Part shown: positions 1-6,880 of the stretch, in pieces
Numbering within the stretch: the stretch's first letter is position 1
Layout of the letters: each line of letters begins with the position of its first letter
NCBI GenBank assembly: GCA_012269805.1
Contig: JAAXJP010000367.1
Coordinates: 1-11,599, forward strand
Reading direction: 5' to 3'
From: Rubrivirga sp.
Lineage (GTDB): Bacteria > Bacteroidota > Rhodothermia > Rhodothermales > Rubricoccaceae
DNA: 11,599 nucleotides
Translations under genes and position numbers: made by a program
The notes under the pieces: model-generated
What the model was told of the DNA's origin: nothing
Seen by the model: only the letters and a program-made list of their open reading frames with translations
The model's database searches: none

Positions 1-1766
1 ACCCGTACCTCGGCAGCCGCTTTGCCGAGGCCCGCGTCCGCGGCTTCCAGGGGCCCACGCTGGCCGACCTCGCGTCCGACTCGACGGTCGTCGCGACGGC
101 CAAGCACTTCGCGGGCTACGGGTTCGCCGAGGGCGGGCGCGACTACAACACGGCCGACTTTTCGGAGCGGACGCTCCGCGAGGTCGTCCTCCCACCGTTC
201 CACGCCGCCGTCGAGGCCGGGGCGCAGACGCTGATGTCGTCGTTCAACGAGATCGGCGGCGTCCCGGCGACGGCCGACGCCCACCTCTACGACGAGATCC
301 TCCGCGACGAGTGGGGCTTCGACGGGTTCATCATCGCCGACTACACGGCCGTCCGCGAGCTGATGTGGCACGGGATCGCGGCCGACAGCGCCGAGGCCGG
401 CCGCCGCGCCCTCGAAGCGGGCGTCGACATGAGCATGGTCGACGGGATCTACTCCCGGAACCTGCCCGCGCTCGTCGAGAGCGGCGAGCTCCCGATGGCC
501 GTCGTCGACGAGGCTGTCCGCCGCGTGCTTCGCGTCAAGCGCCGGGCCGGGCTCTTCGAGGACCCGTACCGCTACTCCGACGCCGACCGTGAGGCGCGCG
601 AGCTCCTCTCGGACGCCAACCGCGCCGCGGCCCGCGACGTGGCCCGCCAGTCGGTCGTCCTGCTGAAGAACGACGGCGACGTGCTGCCGCTCCGCCGCGA
701 CCTCGAGAGCCTCGCCGTCATCGGCGCGCTCGCGGCCGACTCGGTCTCGGCGATGGGCTCGTGGGCCGGCGCCGGCCGCTGGCCCGAGACGACGCCGATC
801 CTCCCGGCGCTCATCGAGGCGCTCCCGAACACCGACGTCCGCTACGCGCCCGGCTACCCGGCGATTCCGCGCGCGCCGTTCCTCCAGATGGTTGAGACGG
901 CCTTCTCGATGGACACGTCCGGCCACGACGAGGCCGTCCGCCTCGCGGCCGAGGCGGACGCCGTCGTCCTCGTGCTCGGCGAGCACCGGGAGCTGACGGG
1001 CGAGGCCGCCAGCCGCGCGAGCACGGAGCTCCCGGGCGCGCAGCTCGAGCTGGCGCGGCGCGTGATCGAGGCGGCCGGCGACCGGCCCGTCGCGGTCGTC
1101 CTCACGAACGGCCGCCCCCTCGCGCTCTCCGGCCTCGACGCGATCGCCCCGTCGATCCTCGAGGCCTGGCACCTCGGCACCGAGATGGGCCCGGCCGTCG
1201 CCGACGTCCTCCTCGGCTACCACAACCCGGGCGGGAAGCTCCCGGTCACGTTCCCCGCCGCGACGGGCCAGGAGCCGATCTACTACAACCGCAAGCGGAC
1301 CGGCCGGCCGCACGACGTCCCGGGCGCCTCCAACAAGTACGTCTCGCGCTATCTCGACGTCCCGGTCGAGCCGCTGTACCCGTTCGGCCACGGCCTCAGC
1401 TACACGACGTTCGAATACGGCGAGCCGGCGCTGAGCGCGACGGCGACCGGCGTGGACGGGACGGTCGAGGTCTCGGTCGACGTGACCAACACGGGCGACC
1501 GGGCGGGCGTCGAGGTCGTCCAGCTCTACGTCCACGACGAGGAGCGGAGCGTGACGCCGCCGGTCCAGGAGCTCAAGGGCTTCGAGCGGGTCGAGCTTCA
1601 GCCCGGTGAGACCCGGTCCGTCACGTTCACGCTCTCCGCGGACGACCTCCAGTTCTGGGGGATGAACGACGCGTGGACCGTCGAGCCCGGCTGGTTCACG
1701 GTCATGGTCGGCGGCTCGTCCCTCGACGCGATGACCCGCACCGCCCGCTTCGAGCTCACCGACTAG
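1..1766 (+). CDS. Glycoside hydrolase family 3 beta-glucosidase-type enzyme (5' truncated by window edge)
   Basis: The reading frame is open from base 3 to the TAG at 1764-1766, leaving 587 residues; the start and any signal peptide lie upstream. Numbering from the first visible codon, the frame opens with PYLGSRFAEARVRGFQG, typical of the GH3 barrel. The substrate-binding KHF follows at 34-36, and the putative nucleophile Asp113 sits in GFIIADYTAV. The second GH3 domain begins near SVVLLKNDG and carries a Glu-rich loop (ELTGEAASR, Glu334), where the acid/base is expected in BglX-type enzymes. A fibronectin III-like domain (about 485-575) closes the protein, so all usual C-terminal parts are present. 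GH3 enzymes release terminal sugars, usually beta-glucose, by a retaining mechanism. A GH144-like gene downstream makes sophoro-oligosaccharides a reasonable substrate guess; xylosidase or other specificities cannot be excluded. Confidence 0.93.
   Translation, partial: PYLGSRFAEARVRGFQGPTLADLASDSTVVATAKHFAGYGFAEGGRDYNTADFSERTLREVVLPPFHAAVEAGAQTLMSSFNEIGGVPATADAHLYDEILRDEWGFDGFIIADYTAVRELMWHGIAADSAEAGRRALEAGVDMSMVDGIYSRNLPALVESGELPMAVVDEAVRRVLRVKRRAGLFEDPYRYSDADREARELLSDANRAAARDVARQSVVLLKNDGDVLPLRRDLESLAVIGALAADSVSAMGSWAGAGRWPETTPILPALIEALPNTDVRYAPGYPAIPRAPFLQMVETAFSMDTSGHDEAVRLAAEADAVVLVLGEHRELTGEAASRASTELPGAQLELARRVIEAAGDRPVAVVLTNGRPLALSGLDAIAPSILEAWHLGTEMGPAVADVLLGYHNPGGKLPVTFPAATGQEPIYYNRKRTGRPHDVPGASNKYVSRYLDVPVEPLYPFGHGLSYTTFEYGEPALSATATGVDGTVEVSVDVTNTGDRAGVEVVQLYVHDEERSVTPPVQELKGFERVELQPGETRSVTFTLSADDLQFWGMNDAWTVEPGWFTVMVGGSSLDAMTRTARFELTD
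935..960. repeat. Inverted repeat inside the GH3 gene sharing the CCGCCTCG/CGAGGCGG arms
   Basis: An 11-bp perfect stem (935-945 paired with 950-960, loop CGGC) contains the same arms as the intergenic hairpins at 1769 and 9054. It lies in frame within the GH3 coding sequence and encodes VRLAAEAD-like residues. In DNA this GC-rich it may simply reflect codon choice for Arg-Leu-x-x-Glu-Ala. Confidence 0.4.
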
Positions 1767-1768
1767 TC

Positions 1769-1795
1769 CCGCCCGCCTCGGCCCCGAGGCGGACC
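1769..1795 (+). repeat. Intergenic hairpin, copy 1 of a 27-bp paired repeat
   Basis: An 8-bp perfect inverted repeat, CCGCCTCG (1773-1780) and CGAGGCGG (1785-1792), encloses the loop GCCC. It starts two bases after the GH3 stop codon. The 27-base block matches the one at 9054-9080 at 24 positions, with two of the three differences in the loop. No T-run follows, so it is not a classic intrinsic terminator. It could be an mRNA-stabilising 3' structure, a weak terminator or a REP-like element. The remaining gap (1796-1828) holds nothing recognisable and no clear ribosome binding site. Confidence 0.7.
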
Positions 1796-1828
1796 GAGCC
1801 GCGCCTTCCCGAACGACCCCGCATCGAC

Positions 1829-3373
1829 ATGTCCACGCCCTCCGACACGCTCCGCCAGTGGGGGGAGGCCCTCAAGCGCGCGCTCCGCGGCCTCCTCGGC
1901 CGGGGCGACGCGCCGCAGCCCGTCCCGGTCCGCGTCAAGGCCGGCACCGTCGCGCTGCTGGCGGCGCTCGTCGTGGGCGCTCAGGCGCAGCCGCAGAACG
2001 TGGTGTTCATCCTTTCCGACGACCACCGCTACGACTTTTTCAGCGCGCACCCCGACGCGCCGGACTTTCTGAGCACGCCGGCCATGGACCGGATGGCGAC
2101 CGAGGGCGCCCACCTCGCCAACGCGTTCGTCACGACGAGCCTCTGCTCGCCGAGCCGCGCGTCGATCCTGACCGGCCGCTACGCCCACAACCACGGCGTC
2201 GTCGACAACACGAGCCCGATTCCGGAGGGCACGCGGTTCTTCCCGCAGGACCTCCAGGCGCAGGGCTACGCGACGGCCTACGTGGGCAAGTGGCACATGG
2301 GCGAGGTCGACGACGAGCCGCAGCCGGGCTTCGACCGGTGGGTCTCGTTCCGCGGGCAGGGGCCGTACGAGAACCCGCTCCTCAACATCGACGGCGAGCA
2401 GGTCCAGCACGAGGGCTACACGACGGACATCCTCACGGACTACGCCGTCGAGTGGCTCCGCGAGGGCCGCGACCCCTCCAAGCCGTTCTTTCTGGAGCTG
2501 TCGCACAAGGCCGTCCACGCCGAGTTCCTGCCGGCCCCGCGCCACCGCGGCGTCTACGCCGACGTGGCCCCGCCGTACCCGGAGACGATGGACTACACCG
2601 AGCGGAACGTCGCCGGCAAGCCCCACTGGGTGCGCCAGCAGCGCGGCTCGTGGCACGGCGTCGACTACCTCTACCACGGGACGCTCGGGCCGGGCGGCTT
2701 CGACGCGTTCTACCGCCGCTACGCCGAGACGATTCTCGCGCTCGACGAGTCCGTCGGCCGCGTGATCGCGACGCTCGAGGAGCTCGGACTGGCCGAGAAC
2801 ACGCTCGTCGTGTACATGGGCGACAACGGGTTCCTGCTCGGCGAGCACGGGCTGATCGACAAGCGGAACGCCTACGAGGAGTCGATCCGGGTGCCGATGC
2901 TGGCCTGGGCGCCGGGCTGGATCGAGCCTGGCACGCGCGTCGAGGCGCTCGTCCGCAACATCGACGTCGCGCCGACGGTCCTGGAGCTGACGGGGACCTC
3001 GACCGACATCGACATGGACGGGGCGTCGTTCCTCGGCCTCCTCCCGGGCGGGGCCACGGCGGGCGGGGAGGGCCGCGAGTTCCTCTACGAGTACTACTGG
3101 GAGTACGCCTTCCCCCACACGCCGACGACGTTCGCGCTGCGGGGCGACCGGTACAAGTTCATCTACTACCACGGCGTCTGGGACACCGAGGAGCTCTACG
3201 ACCTCTCGATGGACCCGGAGGAGCGGGTCAACCTGATCGCGGTGCCGTCGCTCCAAGAGACCGTCAGCGCCATGCGGAGCCGACTCTTCGACCGCCTCAG
3301 CGAGGACGACGCGATGCGCGTCCCGATGCGCCGGGGCAACTGGAACGCCGACGACCGCCTGCTCTACGACTGA
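1829..3373 (+). CDS. Exported type I (formylglycine-dependent) sulfatase
   Basis: This is a 514-residue protein of the alkaline phosphatase/sulfatase superfamily, which hydrolyses sulfate esters, here probably on a polysaccharide. The calcium-binding Asp pair is at 64-65 (LSDDHRYD). The signature LCSPSRASILTGRYAHNHG puts Cys106, Pro108, Ser109 and Arg110 in the CxPSR motif, whose Cys must be oxidised to formylglycine. Lys154 and His156 (GKWHMG) and Asp332-Asn333 (GDNG) complete the active site, and the usual ELYDLSMDPEE tail is present. A hydrophobic stretch (about 39-50) ending AQA/Q at 53 looks like a signal peptide, but about 38 mostly polar residues precede it. ATG 1829 is chosen because the next in-frame ATG upstream (1673) is inside GH3 and none lies closer to the hydrophobic core. 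The gene overlaps the FGE gene by one base. CxPSR also occurs in phosphonate monoester hydrolases/phosphodiesterases, so sulfate specificity is likely, not certain. Confidence 0.93.
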   Translation: MSTPSDTLRQWGEALKRALRGLLGRGDAPQPVPVRVKAGTVALLAALVVGAQAQPQNVVFILSDDHRYDFFSAHPDAPDFLSTPAMDRMATEGAHLANAFVTTSLCSPSRASILTGRYAHNHGVVDNTSPIPEGTRFFPQDLQAQGYATAYVGKWHMGEVDDEPQPGFDRWVSFRGQGPYENPLLNIDGEQVQHEGYTTDILTDYAVEWLREGRDPSKPFFLELSHKAVHAEFLPAPRHRGVYADVAPPYPETMDYTERNVAGKPHWVRQQRGSWHGVDYLYHGTLGPGGFDAFYRRYAETILALDESVGRVIATLEELGLAENTLVVYMGDNGFLLGEHGLIDKRNAYEESIRVPMLAWAPGWIEPGTRVEALVRNIDVAPTVLELTGTSTDIDMDGASFLGLLPGGATAGGEGREFLYEYYWEYAFPHTPTTFALRGDRYKFIYYHGVWDTEELYDLSMDPEERVNLIAVPSLQETVSAMRSRLFDRLSEDDAMRVPMRRGNWNADDRLLYD

Positions 3374-4350
3374 TGCGTGCCTGGCGTCGATCGGCTCGGG
3401 AGACGGGGCGCGTGACGGGGCTCGCCCTCCTCGCGCTGGCGCTCGCCGCGGGCGGGTGCGGGTCCGGCGACGCGTCGGCCGAGGCGGCCTCGGCGGAGCC
3501 GCCGAGAGAGGCCGCGCCGCCTCCGGAGGGGCTCGCGGTCCCCGACGGCCAGGCCTGGGTGCCGGGCGGGACGACGACGATCGGCGTCACCGCCGGCGAG
3601 AGCGGGATGCCGCACGAGCGGCCGGCCTTCGAAGCCGACGTCGCGCCGTTCCTCCTCGACCGCTCGCCCGTGACCGTCGCCCGCTTCCGCGCGTTCGTCG
3701 ACTCGACCGGCTTCGTGACGCAGGCCGAGGCCTTCGGCGATGGGGCCGCGATGGACCCGTCGACGGGGCAGTGGGCGCTCCTCCCCGGTGCGCAGTGGCG
3801 GGCGCCGTTCGGCCCCGGTCAGCCGGCCGCCGAGGCGGACCACCCCGTCACGCAGGTCGCCTACACGGACGCCGAGGCGTTCTGCGCGTGGGCCGGCGGC
3901 CGGCTTCCGACGGAGGTCGAGTGGGAGCACGCCGCCCGCGGCGCCGTCGACGACCGGAGCCCCTACGCGTGGGGCGACGACCTCAACGAGGGCGGCCGCC
4001 CGAACGCCAACACGTGGACCGGCTCCTTCCCCGGCAACGACACTGGCGCCGACGGCTACGCCGGCGGGACGAACCCCGTCGGCCGCTTCGGCGAGACGCC
4101 GCTCGGGCTGACCGACATGGGCGGCAACGTCTGGGAGTGGGTCGCCTCCTGGTACCGCCCGTATGACCAGCGCGGCGTGCCCTTCACGCCGACGGCGACG
4201 AGCCAGCGCGTCCAGCGCGGCGGCTCGTTCCTGTGCCACCCGTCGTACTGCCACGGCTACCGCGTGAGCGCACGGAGCCACGCGACGCCCGAGTCGTCGT
4301 TCGCCCACGTCGGCTTCCGGTGCGCGTACGACCTCCCCGAGGGCTCATGA
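3373..4350 (+). CDS. Formylglycine-generating enzyme (sulfatase-modifying factor), lipoprotein
   Basis: The 325-residue product converts the CxPSR cysteine of type I sulfatases to formylglycine in a copper- and oxygen-dependent reaction. Domain landmarks are VPGGTTTIG (start of the FGE domain, about 60), GGRLPTEVEWEHAARG, MGGNVWEWV and the C-terminal GGSFLCHPSYCHGYR. This last motif has Cys288 and Cys293 in the CxxxxC spacing of the catalytic pair of human FGE (Cys336/Cys341), then SARSHATPESS and GFRCA. It is therefore predicted active, unlike the many FGE-fold proteins lacking the cysteines. The N-terminus has a basic region, a hydrophobic core and AGGC at 26-29, a lipobox that predicts a membrane-anchored exported protein. 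ATG 3373 overlaps the sulfatase stop (TGATG), implying translational coupling; GTG 3412 is an alternative giving a shorter signal peptide. The neighbouring sulfatase is the obvious client. Confidence 0.92.
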   Translation: MRAWRRSARETGRVTGLALLALALAAGGCGSGDASAEAASAEPPREAAPPPEGLAVPDGQAWVPGGTTTIGVTAGESGMPHERPAFEADVAPFLLDRSPVTVARFRAFVDSTGFVTQAEAFGDGAAMDPSTGQWALLPGAQWRAPFGPGQPAAEADHPVTQVAYTDAEAFCAWAGGRLPTEVEWEHAARGAVDDRSPYAWGDDLNEGGRPNANTWTGSFPGNDTGADGYAGGTNPVGRFGETPLGLTDMGGNVWEWVASWYRPYDQRGVPFTPTATSQRVQRGGSFLCHPSYCHGYRVSARSHATPESSFAHVGFRCAYDLPEGS

Positions 4351-6869
4351 GGACTCGCGCCCTCCTGCTCGCCGTGCTGATGGCCGCCTCCGCCAGCGCT
4401 CAGCGGACCCAGACGTCGCTCAACGACGGCTGGCGTTTTTGGAACGCCGACGCGCCCGGAGCCGAGGCGCCAGCTCTCGACGACGGCGACTGGGAGCGCG
4501 TCGACCTCCCGCACACCTGGAACGCCGAGGACGCCTTCGACGACGAGCCGGGCTACCGCCGCGGCGCCGGCTGGTACCGCCGCACCCTCCGCCTCGGGCC
4601 CGAGGCGGGCACAACGAGGCGGCGCTATCTCCACTTCGAGGGCGCCAACCAGGTCGCCGACGTGTGGGTCAACGGCCGGCCCGTCGGAGGCCACGTCGGC
4701 GGGTACACGGCGTTCACGCTCGACGTGACCGACGCGCTCCAGCCGGGCGACAACGTGGTCGCCGTCCGCGTCGACAACACGCACGACCCGGACATCCCGC
4801 CGCTCGACTCCGACTTTACGTTTTACGGCGGGATCTACCGCGACGTCTGGCTGATCGAGACCGACCCGGTCCACATCCCCTTCCGCGGCAACGCGACGAA
4901 CGCGTGGTTCGACACGCCCGGCCTCGCGGAGGGCGACACGCGCGTTCGTGCCCGGGCCCGGGTGACGAACAGCGGCGGGATCCCCGTGACGGTCGAACTC
5001 GCCCACCGGCTGATCGACCCCGACGGCGCCGAGGTGATGGCGTGGAGCACGACGCACGAGCTCCGGCCGGGCGGGTCGGTACTCGACGAGGAGTGGAGCG
5101 AGCCGGTCGAGGCGCCGCGCCTGTGGTCGCCCGAGACGCCGCACGTCTACCGCGTCGAGACGCGGGCCGTGGTGAGCGGGACGACCCGCGACCTCGTCAC
5201 GAGCCCGTTCGGCTTCCGCTGGGTGGCGGTCGACGGCGACGGGTTCGCGCTCAACGGCGAGCGCCGCCAACTCCACGGCACGAACCGACACCAGGACGTC
5301 GAGGGTTACGGCAACGCGCTGCCCGACGACCTCCACCGCCGCGACGTCCGCCTCGTCAAGGAGACCGGGTTCGACTTTCTCCGCCTCGCCCACTACCCGC
5401 AGGACGAGGCCGTGCTCCACGAGACCGACCGCCTCGGGCTCATGGTGTGGGAGGAGATCCCCGTCGTCAACACGATCACGCAGTCGGAGGCCTTCACGCA
5501 GAACGCCGAGCAGCGGCTGCGGGAGATGATCCTCCAGCACTACAACCACCCGTCGGTCGTGATCTGGGGCTACATGAACGAGATCCTTCTCCGGATCCCG
5601 GACCCGACGCCGGAGGGCTACGTCGACGACGTCCGCGCCCTCGCGGAGCGGCTGGAGCGGGGCGTCGAAGAGGTCGACCCCACGCGACTCACGGCGATGG
5701 CCGTCTCGTTCAACGAGGCCGAGTACCGGATCGCCGACGTCTCGGACATCTTCGCGTTCAACCTCTACTTCGGCTGGTACCACGACACGTTCGCCGACCT
5801 CGGCGTGTTCATGGACAGCCTCAAGGCCGCGCACCCGGACGTCCCGCTCATGCTCAGCGAGTACGGCGCCGGCTCCGACGAGCGGATCCACGCCGACCGG
5901 CCCGTCCGGTTCGACTTTTCGACCGAGCACGCCGAGGACTTCCACCGCGCCTCGTTCCGGACCGTCCTCGACCGCCCGTGGATGGTGGGGAGCGCCGTCT
6001 GGAACCAGTTCGACTTCGGCTCCGCCGGCCGGCAGGACACGAAGGACGGGGTCAACCAGAAGGGCCTGTTCTTTCTCGACCGGACGCCGAAGGACGCGGC
6101 GTTCCTGTACCGGGCGATGCTCCTCGACGAGCCCGTGATCCGCGTCGAGCGCGATCACCCCCACCGCGCCGGCCCGGGCCGCCAGTCGGTCCGCGTCTTT
6201 TCGAACGCGGAGGAGATGGGCCTCACCGTCAACGGCGGCTCGCCGATGCGCGCCGTCCCCGACGACGGGCTGGCGACCTTCGAGGTCGACCTGGTGCCCG
6301 GCGAGAACCGGGTCGAGGCGATGGGCCTCTGGGGCGACGCGATGCACCACGACGCCACGACGCTCCACTACACCGACACGGTCGCGTTTTTCGCCGGCGG
6401 CCCCGACGCACCGCCCGAGGTCGCCCTCAACGTCGGCGCCGACCACTCCTTTACCGACCCGTCCGGCCTCGTCTACGTCGCCGAGGCCGACTGGCCGGGC
6501 GCGGCGCCCGACGGTCCGGCCCGCCGCACGCACCACCGGATAAGTGCGACCGAGAGCGACGCCCGGTTCCAGTCCGTCCGCGAGATGCCCGAGGCGTGGG
6601 CGCTGCCGGCCCTCCCGGCGGGGACGTACGACCTCACGCTCGGGGCCGCCCGCCTCGGCGAGGCGCCCGCGGTGGTCGACGTCGCCGTCGTCGGCCCGGC
6701 CCGTCTCGACCCGACCCTCGGAGCCCTCCGCCTCGACCTGAGCGAGCGCTGGGAGGCCGTCGAGGGCCGCGTCCGGTTCACGCTCCCCGAGCGTGCCGCG
6801 CCCGTCCTCCGGTTCTCGAGCGACGGCGACCCGCCCGTCCTCTCCACCCTCGTCCTCCGCCGCCTGTAG
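4347..6869 (+). CDS. Glycoside hydrolase family 2 enzyme (beta-galactosidase-like) with C-terminal malectin-like domain
   Basis: This 840-residue secreted enzyme has signal peptide MRTRALLLAVLMAASASAQ, then the GH2 sugar-binding domain (about 24-185: VDLPHTWN, YRRGAGWYRR). An Ig-like domain (about 190-290) and a TIM barrel (about 295-595) follow. The acid/base is predicted at Glu412 (WGYMNE) and the nucleophile at Glu505 (LSEYGAG), a normal GH2 spacing. After the barrel come a DUF4982-like beta domain (about 613-680, VFSNAEEMGLTVNG) and a malectin-like module (about 690-840, NVGADHSFTDPSGLVYVAEADW) that may bind carbohydrate. The family covers retaining beta-galactosidases, glucuronidases, mannosidases and others; the architecture favours a galactosidase-like enzyme but not firmly. 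ATG 4347 is picked because it overlaps the FGE stop (ATGA) and begins a clean signal peptide; the longer frame back to 4233 lies inside the FGE gene. Confidence 0.93.
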   Translation: MRTRALLLAVLMAASASAQRTQTSLNDGWRFWNADAPGAEAPALDDGDWERVDLPHTWNAEDAFDDEPGYRRGAGWYRRTLRLGPEAGTTRRRYLHFEGANQVADVWVNGRPVGGHVGGYTAFTLDVTDALQPGDNVVAVRVDNTHDPDIPPLDSDFTFYGGIYRDVWLIETDPVHIPFRGNATNAWFDTPGLAEGDTRVRARARVTNSGGIPVTVELAHRLIDPDGAEVMAWSTTHELRPGGSVLDEEWSEPVEAPRLWSPETPHVYRVETRAVVSGTTRDLVTSPFGFRWVAVDGDGFALNGERRQLHGTNRHQDVEGYGNALPDDLHRRDVRLVKETGFDFLRLAHYPQDEAVLHETDRLGLMVWEEIPVVNTITQSEAFTQNAEQRLREMILQHYNHPSVVIWGYMNEILLRIPDPTPEGYVDDVRALAERLERGVEEVDPTRLTAMAVSFNEAEYRIADVSDIFAFNLYFGWYHDTFADLGVFMDSLKAAHPDVPLMLSEYGAGSDERIHADRPVRFDFSTEHAEDFHRASFRTVLDRPWMVGSAVWNQFDFGSAGRQDTKDGVNQKGLFFLDRTPKDAAFLYRAMLLDEPVIRVERDHPHRAGPGRQSVRVFSNAEEMGLTVNGGSPMRAVPDDGLATFEVDLVPGENRVEAMGLWGDAMHHDATTLHYTDTVAFFAGGPDAPPEVALNVGADHSFTDPSGLVYVAEADWPGAAPDGPARRTHHRISATESDARFQSVREMPEAWALPALPAGTYDLTLGAARLGEAPAVVDVAVVGPARLDPTLGALRLDLSERWEAVEGRVRFTLPERAAPVLRFSSDGDPPVLSTLVLRRL
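4589..4608. repeat. 20-bp perfect palindrome inside the GH2 gene
   Basis: CCGCCTCGGG (4589-4598) is followed directly by its reverse complement (4599-4608). The outer eight bases of each arm are those of the two intergenic hairpins. It is in frame, encoding RLGPEA-type residues, and may be a product of codon bias. Confidence 0.4.
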
Positions 6870-6880
6870 ACGCCCAGCCC

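Noticed and set aside
1673..1828. Earlier in-frame ATG for the sulfatase
   Set aside because: It lies inside the GH3 coding region and would add 52 Arg-rich residues ahead of the signal sequence.
1763..3256. Long minus-strand open frame (497 codons) opposite the sulfatase
   Set aside because: Composition is Arg/Val/Glu/Leu-biased with no domain; it mirrors the sulfatase codons, as expected in DNA of about 70% GC where stops are rare.
4257..6536. Minus-strand open frame of 759 codons opposite the GH2 gene
   Set aside because: It is the antisense image of a clear GH2 enzyme, shows low-complexity Arg/Val/Asp-rich translation and has no signal or motif.
4439..6880. In-frame upstream extension of the GH144-SGNH frame across the GH2 gene
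   Set aside because: Translation is Arg/Pro-rich nonsense until 6881, where a clean signal peptide begins.
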